Origin: Mageeibacillus sp. UBA5734
GTDB lineage: Bacteria; Bacillota; Clostridia; Saccharofermentanales; UBA5734
Reading direction: 5' to 3'
Length of the DNA: 64,000 nt
NCBI GenBank assembly: GCA_002419365.1
Contig: DIGA01000060.1
Coordinates: 6,931-70,930, forward strand
The position numbers and the translations under genes were made by a program. Positions 58,834 through 64,000 of this stretch are shown piece after piece. The first letter of the stretch is position 1, and the number at the start of each line of letters is the position of its first letter. The notes beneath the pieces were generated by a model. That model did not search any database and was not told where the DNA came from. It was given only the letters and a program-made list of their open reading frames with translations.

Positions 58834-59787
58834 TCACCCCTTCTTCGCTTCCGGACTGGCTGCGGTCACCTGCAGGAAGATCTCCTCCAGAGTCGGATCG
58901 AGCGATTTGAATTCAATGATCGGCCAGCCCTGGCGGGCCATTTCGAAAAAGATCGGTTTTCTAGCTTCAGTCCCGGGTTCAAGTTCAATCTCGAATACCG
59001 TGAGATTTCCTTCCTTCTCTGCCAGGACCGAAACCGCACGCACGCCAGAGAGCTGGCGCAGTTTTTCGATGATTTCGCGAGCGGGGCCTTCGGCGGTCAT
59101 GGAGAGTTTGCTGGTCCGGGCCATCTGGCGCGACAGTCCCTCGGGTGTGTCGATCGCTGCGATGGTGCCCTGGTTGATGATGACAACCCGGTCGCAGACG
59201 GCCTTGACCTCGGTCAGGATATGCGAGCTCAGGATGACCGTGTGCTTCTTGCCCAGGTCCCTGATCAGGTTTCTGATCTCGATGATCTGCTTGGGGTCGA
59301 GGCCGACGGTCGGTTCGTCCAGCACCAGGACCTCAGGGTTTCCGACCAGTGCCTGGGCGATACCCACGCGCTGGCGATAGCCCTTGGAAAGATTCTTGAC
59401 CAGGCGCCCGGCGACATCGGTCACCCGGGCCAGCTTCATGATCTCGGCCAGTTGCCGGGTCTGTTCCTGTTTCCTGACCCCTTTCAGGTCACAGACAAAA
59501 CGCAGGTATTCCTGGACCGTCATGTCCAGGTAGAGGGGCGGATTCTCCGGCAGGTAGCCAATGCGGCGCTTGGCCTCCTGCGGATTGTCCAGGATATCAA
59601 AGCCTGCTATTTTGACCGTACCGGACGAAGCCGACAGATAGCCGGTCAAAATATTCATTGTGGTCGATTTACCGGCACCGTTCGGACCCAGGAAGCCCAG
59701 AACTTCGCCTTTTTCGACGGTGAAGCTGATGTCGTTGACTGCTTTTACCCCACCGTAATGCTTGACCAGATTTTGAATCTCGATCAT
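58834..59787 (-). CDS. GldA-like ABC transporter ATPase, first gene of a nine-gene unit
   Basis: The ATG at 59787 follows GGAGG by 8 nt; upstream in-frame codons add 21 residues unlike the family. The 317-residue protein has Walker A GPNGAGKST, Q-loop YLPENPPLYLDMTVQEYL, signature LSKGYRQRVGIAQAL, Walker B VLVLDEPTVGLDP and a C-terminal region ending in LDPTLEEIFLQVT. It matches GldA and other ABC-2 exporters. It energises the GldF-like permease. A 5' leader with a perfect hairpin and an extended -10 promoter lies upstream. Confidence 0.93.
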   Translation of the reverse strand: MIEIQNLVKHYGGVKAVNDISFTVEKGEVLGFLGPNGAGKSTTMNILTGYLSASSGTVKIAGFDILDNPQEAKRRIGYLPENPPLYLDMTVQEYLRFVCDLKGVRKQEQTRQLAEIMKLARVTDVAGRLVKNLSKGYRQRVGIAQALVGNPEVLVLDEPTVGLDPKQIIEIRNLIRDLGKKHTVILSSHILTEVKAVCDRVVIINQGTIAAIDTPEGLSRQMARTSKLSMTAEGPAREIIEKLRQLSGVRAVSVLAEKEGNLTVFEIELEPGTEARKPIFFEMARQGWPIIEFKSLDPTLEEIFLQVTAASPEAKKG

Positions 59788-59829
59788 GGGAATTCCTCCG
59801 GAACAAGAATCAGCTGCTCCAGCTTCTGA

Positions 59830-59861
59830 CCTGCCAGATGACCAAAGCAAGATCTGGCAGG
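59830..59861 (-). promoter_or_regulatory. leader hairpin upstream of the GldA-like gene
   Basis: CCTGCCAGAT (59830-59839) and ATCTGGCAGG (59852-59861) form a perfect 10-bp stem with a 12-nt loop between the predicted transcription start (about 59877) and the start codon. No T tract follows, so it is not a terminator. Confidence 0.5.
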
Positions 59862-59883
59862 CTGGAAGGAAACAGCCGATACG

Positions 59884-59892
59884 ATTATAGCA
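59884..59892 (-). promoter_or_regulatory. extended -10 promoter of the Gld-like unit
   Basis: TGCTATAAT is read at 59892-59884 on the minus strand, about 97 nt upstream of the GldA-like ATG. No clear -35 box. Confidence 0.6.
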
Positions 59893-59940
59893 GATTGGAT
59901 GTGGCAGTGATGGCCTGCTTCTGTGAACGTTAGCTGAACA

Positions 59941-60768
59941 TTACGTCTGGCGGAAAGTCAGCCGGGCCCGGAAAGCAGGCGATACCTGGTCAGCGAACAG
60001 GCCTTCGACCAGGATGGTCGCGCCACCAGACTCCGGACTTGGAGAGACATCAAGGTAAGACCGATCGCCGGGACGGATTTCCGCCAGATACTGGATATCG
60101 ATGGCGGCAAGATCGAGCGGACGGGTCTCAGAACCGAGTAACTGCCCTGGTCCATTCCGGAAATAGGCATAAGCGGCATCCATGCTCCAGGCGACATAAT
60201 GCGTGTTGTTGACATGGTGATTGCGGTCAATGGCGGAAAAATCGGCAAACTTGACCAGCAATGGTTCTGAATCGGCAACAAGGTCCCTGGGGAGGGCTGG
60301 TTCGATTTTTACGCAGGCAAAATCGAAGGCTTCGGGGATTTCCAGAGCGACTCCCTGAAGGCCGGCAGGCCCCAGGACCACGTCCGGACGCTGCGGCCGA
60401 TGATCCGATTTACGCGCCACGAGCCATTCCGAAGTGGCCCGGCCGATCGGCTCGGAGTCGGGAGATCCGGCCAGCAGCTGATAATCGCGCAGGAACAGGA
60501 GTTTCTTCACGCCACGGCTCCAGGTCCTGATCCAGACCTGTTCACCCCAACGGGGCAAGCGGTCGAGGCGGACGGAGACTTTGGACAGCAGCCACGTCAG
60601 ATCAGCCCTGTCCAGCAAGCTGGCACCGATTCCGATCTGCTCGGCATGCTGGTAGGCCGCCTCCTGCATCAGGGCAAACAGGGAAGACAAATGGAGCTGG
60701 TCGGCAAAATCGGTATCGGAGCTACGGATGGCAAATGGGAAAATGCCGGGTGTGAAGTCAGCTACCAT
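59941..60768 (-). CDS. acyl-ACP thioesterase
   Basis: The ATG at 60768 follows AGGAAC and overlaps the MFS gene by 11 nt. A longer frame to 60885 adds 39 residues unlike the family. The 275-residue protein is a double hot-dog thioesterase: SSDTDFADQLHLSSLFALMQEAAYQHAE in the first half and DRNHHVNNTHYVAWSMDA with the catalytic Asn and His in the second half. Bacterial relatives release free fatty acids from acyl-ACP. It is last in the LCP-DUF6106-MFS run. Confidence 0.92.
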   Translation of the reverse strand: MVADFTPGIFPFAIRSSDTDFADQLHLSSLFALMQEAAYQHAEQIGIGASLLDRADLTWLLSKVSVRLDRLPRWGEQVWIRTWSRGVKKLLFLRDYQLLAGSPDSEPIGRATSEWLVARKSDHRPQRPDVVLGPAGLQGVALEIPEAFDFACVKIEPALPRDLVADSEPLLVKFADFSAIDRNHHVNNTHYVAWSMDAAYAYFRNGPGQLLGSETRPLDLAAIDIQYLAEIRPGDRSYLDVSPSPESGGATILVEGLFADQVSPAFRARLTFRQT

Positions 60769-62113
60769 GAGGATTGTTCCTGGCTTCCACGGCTGCGCGC
60801 TCGGCAGCTGCCCCCTGTTCCTCGACCTGGCGCAGGTAGGGCCGGCCGATCCGGATGATGGTAAACCCAATCGCAAAAAGGACAATCAGGCCGAGGATCC
60901 CGGAAGATGAACGTCCAGTCAGGCTGGCAACCGACGCATAGATAAACGGCCCCATCACGGCAGCAAACTTTCCAAAGATATCAAAGAATCCGAAAAATTC
61001 ATTGGATCGATCGGGGGGTACGAGTTTGCCAAAGAACGAACGCGACAAGGCCTGGATGCCCCCCTGGCTGGTCCCGACCAGAACCGCCATCGCCCAGAAC
61101 AAACGTGTTGCTGTTTCAACGCCACCCGGAGCTCCTGACTCAACCAGGATCCCCATGTAGAAACCAACCAGGCAGATCACGGTGTAGATGCCGATAGCCG
61201 CCGTAATCATGTTGATCGAGCCAAAGCGCCGGGCCAGGCGGCCAAAAGCGATCGAACAGGGTACAGCAACCAGCTGGGTCACCAGCAAGGCCAGGATCAT
61301 GCCGGTGGAGTCCAGGCCCAGGGTCGAACCATACACGGTCGCCATGTGGATGACCGTATTGACACCATCAATGTAGAAAAAATACGCCAGCATGAAAACC
61401 AGCATGGCCCGGTTGGCAATAATTTCCCGGGCTGTCCGGACAATGCCGCGCAAAGCACTGCCGACGAGGTCTCTGGCCGGCATGTCAATTGAATGGACCT
61501 GATGGACATGGAGCAGGACCGGCAGGCTGAAACCAGCCCACCAGACGACACACAGGCCCACGGACAACTTGACCGCCAGGGTGGCACCGATGCCAAACGA
61601 AGGTCCGACTGTGATCAAAAGGATCGAGAGAATGAATGGGATGGTACTGCCGCCCAGATACCCCATGGCAAAGCCCCAGGCCGAGACCTTGTCCATCCGG
61701 TCCGGGGTGGTGACATCCGTAATGAAAGCGTCGTAAAACAACAGCGACCCGGTGAAACCGATGTAGGAAAACACATAGCCAAGCAGCATGACCTGCCAGT
61801 TATCGGTCAGGGCCATCAGTGAGGTAAATGCCAGCCCGATGATCAGGAAGGTCAGCAGGAGCTTTTTTTTCATACCGTGGAAATCGGCGATGGCTCCTAG
61901 CACAGGAGCCAGGACTGCTACTGTCAGGGTCGCAGCCGATGAACCATACCCCCACCAGACATCGCCACTGACACCGGCAGATTTGGCAACACTGGCAAAA
62001 TAGATCGGAAATACCGCTGCCATGATGATGGTGGCATAGGCGGAATTAGCCCAGTCATAGAGGATCCAGCTGCGTTCGGCCGGAGTGAAAATCCTGTTCC
62101 TTGATGTACCCAT
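60758..62113 (-). CDS. UMF1/Atg22-type MFS transporter
   Basis: The ATG at 62113 follows AAGGGG by 8 nt; a GTG six codons upstream is less likely. The 451-residue protein has twelve predicted helices, starts with WILYDWANSAYATIIMAAVFPIYF, the UMF1 signature, and has APVLGAIADFHGMKKKLL and GGIQALSRSFFGKLVPPDRSNEFFGFFDIFGKFAA. The family resembles yeast Atg22 vacuolar amino acid exporters; the bacterial substrates are not known. It lies 31 nt after the small membrane protein gene. Confidence 0.92.
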   Translation of the reverse strand: MGTSRNRIFTPAERSWILYDWANSAYATIIMAAVFPIYFASVAKSAGVSGDVWWGYGSSAATLTVAVLAPVLGAIADFHGMKKKLLLTFLIIGLAFTSLMALTDNWQVMLLGYVFSYIGFTGSLLFYDAFITDVTTPDRMDKVSAWGFAMGYLGGSTIPFILSILLITVGPSFGIGATLAVKLSVGLCVVWWAGFSLPVLLHVHQVHSIDMPARDLVGSALRGIVRTAREIIANRAMLVFMLAYFFYIDGVNTVIHMATVYGSTLGLDSTGMILALLVTQLVAVPCSIAFGRLARRFGSINMITAAIGIYTVICLVGFYMGILVESGAPGGVETATRLFWAMAVLVGTSQGGIQALSRSFFGKLVPPDRSNEFFGFFDIFGKFAAVMGPFIYASVASLTGRSSSGILGLIVLFAIGFTIIRIGRPYLRQVEEQGAAAERAAVEARNNPHGS

Positions 62114-62144
62114 TGCTTTGACCCCTTCCACAGGAAGTGATGGT

Positions 62145-62660
62145 TCAGCCCAGGCGAATCCGTCCTGGATTGTACTTCTTCAGCTGGTTGACGATCTTCT
62201 CATCTGGTGAGAACAGCACGATGACCGGTTTGCCGTTATAGTCGGTCCGGATTTTATAGTCAACCCCATGGGGATGGCTGGATCGGCAGTCGATGACTGT
62301 GCCTGCTTTTTCCGTTTGAGCCGAGGCTGCCGGTTGTTTTTCCAGCGGTTCCATCGAATCGAAGGTACGGGCCAAGCCGGAAAAGACCCGGCGACGCTTG
62401 CGTTGAGCAATGATCAGGTCGATATCGAGGTCGCCATTGGTGATGGTGTATTCATATTCGCGGGCAAAGCCACGGAGCAGATAGAACAGGCCATACCCCA
62501 GTCCAGCCAGGACCAGGACACTCAGGCTGCCGAGATAGCCACCGAACAGGATCACCAAGAACAGCAAAACCAGGCCCAGAAGCGCCAGACCAGCCATTTT
62601 CAGCCGGTCATTGCTCGTTATCCTGGCTTTGACAATCATTTCATGAAAGGAATCATCCAT
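62145..62660 (-). CDS. small two-helix membrane protein (DUF6106-like)
   Basis: A 171-residue protein with two helices (about 24-43 and 45-66), followed by a basic cytoplasmic part with REYEYTITNGDLDIDLIIAQRKRRR and VDYKIRTDYNGKPVIVLFSPDEKI. I recall this as DUF6106 in Clostridia; function is not known. GAGGAAGGCGG precedes the ATG and a -35/-10 pair lies about 26 nt upstream. It follows the LCP gene by 119 nt. Confidence 0.8.
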   Translation of the reverse strand: MDDSFHEMIVKARITSNDRLKMAGLALLGLVLLFLVILFGGYLGSLSVLVLAGLGYGLFYLLRGFAREYEYTITNGDLDIDLIIAQRKRRRVFSGLARTFDSMEPLEKQPAASAQTEKAGTVIDCRSSHPHGVDYKIRTDYNGKPVIVLFSPDEKIVNQLKKYNPGRIRLG

Positions 62661-62685
62661 TTAAGTCCACCGCCTTCCTCTGCCC

Positions 62686-62714
62686 ATTCTAGCGGTCTTC
62701 ACCGGTCAGGGCAA
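62686..62714 (-). promoter_or_regulatory. promoter of the DUF6106-like gene
   Basis: TTGCCC (62714-62709) and TAGAAT (62691-62686) are 17 nt apart on the minus strand, within the 119-nt gap behind the LCP gene. Confidence 0.5.
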
Positions 62715-62779
62715 TATGGGAAAGCGGTGCATTTGAAACGCTCGTTGGGCGTTGCAGTCCGGCCCCGAACGGATTGGAA

Positions 62780-63907
62780 TCAGTTGCCTGGGGCACCTTC
62801 AATCTTTTTCACCGGGTCAAACGCGAATGTCTGGCCATAGATGAAGTCTTGCAGCAGAGGGATCATGCCATTGAAATCACACAGGCTTTTCCAGACCTCA
62901 CCGCTGACATTCTTGTAGTAGCCTTCGATCGGGATCTGGAGCTGGGCAATCGGCTTCCTGAGCAGCGGGAGCGAGCGGAGGCCGAGGAGGAACATTTCAC
63001 GGGTGCTCAGGTTGGTCGTGATCTGGGACAGACCGACTTGCGCCAGGTCGATTTTCCTGGCCGGTCCGGCCTTGATGGCAGCATCGGCCAGCGCCTGCAT
63101 CACTTCGCGCTGGCGTTCCATGCGGGCATAGTCACTGTCGATCTTGCGGATCCGGGCATAGGTCACCGCCTGGCGGCCATCCAGCAACTGGAGACCGGGC
63201 TGCTCGAGGATCGGTGAAGGCTCCGTATCCGGAAACGTCTTGTTGACCATAGCCAGTTCTTCATTGACAGCCTTGAGTTCTTTTTCCGAAACATCCAGCA
63301 GGACTCCACCTGCAGCATCGATGATTTTTTCCAGACCGGCCATGTTGACGACGACAAATTTCTGGATGTCCAGACGCAGTGTCTCACTGACCACACGCAT
63401 CGCCAGAAGTGGCCCGCCCAGAGCATTGGCCGCATTGATCTTGTCCGTACCTTTTTTGCCAGGAATATAGACGCTCATGTCACGCTGCAGCGACGTCAGC
63501 TTGATCTGGCCATGGACCGAATCCACAGTCAGGATCATCATCGAATCTGAACGTTCAGCGATGCTGTCTGATGCTGCATCGCGGTTATCCACCCCGAGCA
63601 GCAGAATGTTCGTGATGCCCCTGACCGCCGGCAGAGGGTTTTCGAGCGGTTCCGAAGCCTTGTCATAGGGCTCCTTGAGTGTTTCGGAAGCATCGAACGT
63701 CCGGACATTCTGGCTGACCAGGATCCACAGGCCGCCTCCCAGAGCTAAGGCAGCCACCAGGACCAGGCTCAAGATGACCAGCACGATTTTTTGCGCGCGT
63801 TTGCCCGGACTGGCTGGATGAGAGCGACTGTAGACTCTGTCTGTCGTCGGAATATTCGGATTGGTTTCAGGTTCAGGAGATTGTTCCGCGGGATGATTGT
63901 GCTTCAT
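62780..63907 (-). CDS. LytR-CpsA-Psr family cell-wall glycopolymer ligase
   Basis: A 375-residue protein with a cytoplasmic N-terminus rich in Pro and Asn, one membrane helix (about 40-65) and an extracytoplasmic LCP domain: ITNILLLGVDNRDAASDSIAERSDSMMILTV, SLQRDMSVYIPGKKGTDKINAANALGG and YARIRKIDSDYARMERQREV, with the conserved Arg and Asp pyrophosphate residues. LCP enzymes attach teichoic acids, capsule or other polyprenyl-linked polymers to peptidoglycan. A near-consensus promoter lies 56 nt upstream of the ATG. Confidence 0.95.
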   Translation of the reverse strand: MKHNHPAEQSPEPETNPNIPTTDRVYSRSHPASPGKRAQKIVLVILSLVLVAALALGGGLWILVSQNVRTFDASETLKEPYDKASEPLENPLPAVRGITNILLLGVDNRDAASDSIAERSDSMMILTVDSVHGQIKLTSLQRDMSVYIPGKKGTDKINAANALGGPLLAMRVVSETLRLDIQKFVVVNMAGLEKIIDAAGGVLLDVSEKELKAVNEELAMVNKTFPDTEPSPILEQPGLQLLDGRQAVTYARIRKIDSDYARMERQREVMQALADAAIKAGPARKIDLAQVGLSQITTNLSTREMFLLGLRSLPLLRKPIAQLQIPIEGYYKNVSGEVWKSLCDFNGMIPLLQDFIYGQTFAFDPVKKIEGAPGN

Positions 63908-63962
63908 GTTGTTTCCTATCAGAAAAGGTTGGTTCGATTGCGAAAATGCAAAGCAATTTGTA

Positions 63963-63991
63963 TATATAATCCTTTTTCACAGGACTGTCAA
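63963..63991 (-). promoter_or_regulatory. sigma-70 promoter of the LCP gene
   Basis: A perfect TTGACA (63991-63986) is followed after 17 nt by TATATA (63968-63963) on the minus strand. Confidence 0.75.
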
Positions 63992-64000
63992 CAAGAAAAG

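Overview
The window looks like a chromosomal segment of a fermentative, Gram-positive Bacillota/Clostridia-type bacterium of fairly high G+C. The clues are lipoproteins with classical lipoboxes, a sortase-type wall-anchored giant protein, a LytR-CpsA-Psr protein, a penicillin-binding lipoprotein, acetate kinase, small families I associate with Clostridia (DUF503, DUF5711-like, DUF6106-like), and strong AGGAGG-type ribosome binding sites. Genus cannot be told from the sequence. No rRNA, tRNA, CRISPR array, transposase or phage gene was seen. The first ~3.2 kb is visibly more AT-rich than the rest.

Layout. 1-2957 (-): a glycan/lipid modification cluster (GT2 glycosyltransferase, methyltransferase, polytopic membrane protein cut by the window edge). 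3.2-4.7 kb: Hsp20 and PdxA-like dehydrogenase. 4.8-7.5 kb: metQ-metN-metI methionine importer with a leader stem-loop and an intercistronic terminator. 7.6-13.3 kb: small hypothetical, UDP-galactopyranose mutase, OsmC-like protein, LysR regulator divergent from a YeiH-type transporter, DNA polymerase IV, small membrane/SH3-like protein. 13.5-19.5 kb (-): a 1,997-residue surface protein with eleven ~116-residue tandem repeats and an MPQTG anchor, preceded by a ~300-nt leader holding a terminator. 19.9-27.2 kb: penicillin-binding lipoprotein, a three-gene osmoprotectant ABC importer (-), and an NfeD protease/slipin pair.

27.3-31.8 kb (-): an nqrB-C-D-E-F operon with no nqrA, ending in a conserved small hypothetical gene. 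32-37 kb (+): small membrane protein, MacB-like ATPase and a 1,269-residue FtsX-like permease with a very long coiled coil. 37-38.6 kb (-): acetate kinase with an altered N-terminal active-site loop, and a DUF503 protein. 38.8-45 kb (-): cimA-leuB-ilvD-ilvB, part of the citramalate route to isoleucine and of valine/leucine synthesis. 45.3-48.1 kb: ABC-F ATPase and a diacylglycerol-kinase-like lipid kinase, convergent.

48.2-59.8 kb (-): a tightly packed nine-gene unit made of a GldA/GldF/GldG-like ABC system with DUF4340 and beta-propeller partners, then oligoendopeptidase F, a CYTH phosphatase and two FAD oxidoreductases. 59.9-63.9 kb (-): LCP protein, small membrane protein, UMF1-type MFS transporter and acyl-ACP thioesterase. 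A family of GGGAC-type palindromes recurs at several gene borders. The most unusual points are the A-less Nqr operon, the acetate kinase loop, the surface-protein repeat array with its leader, the palindrome family and the large Gld-like unit.
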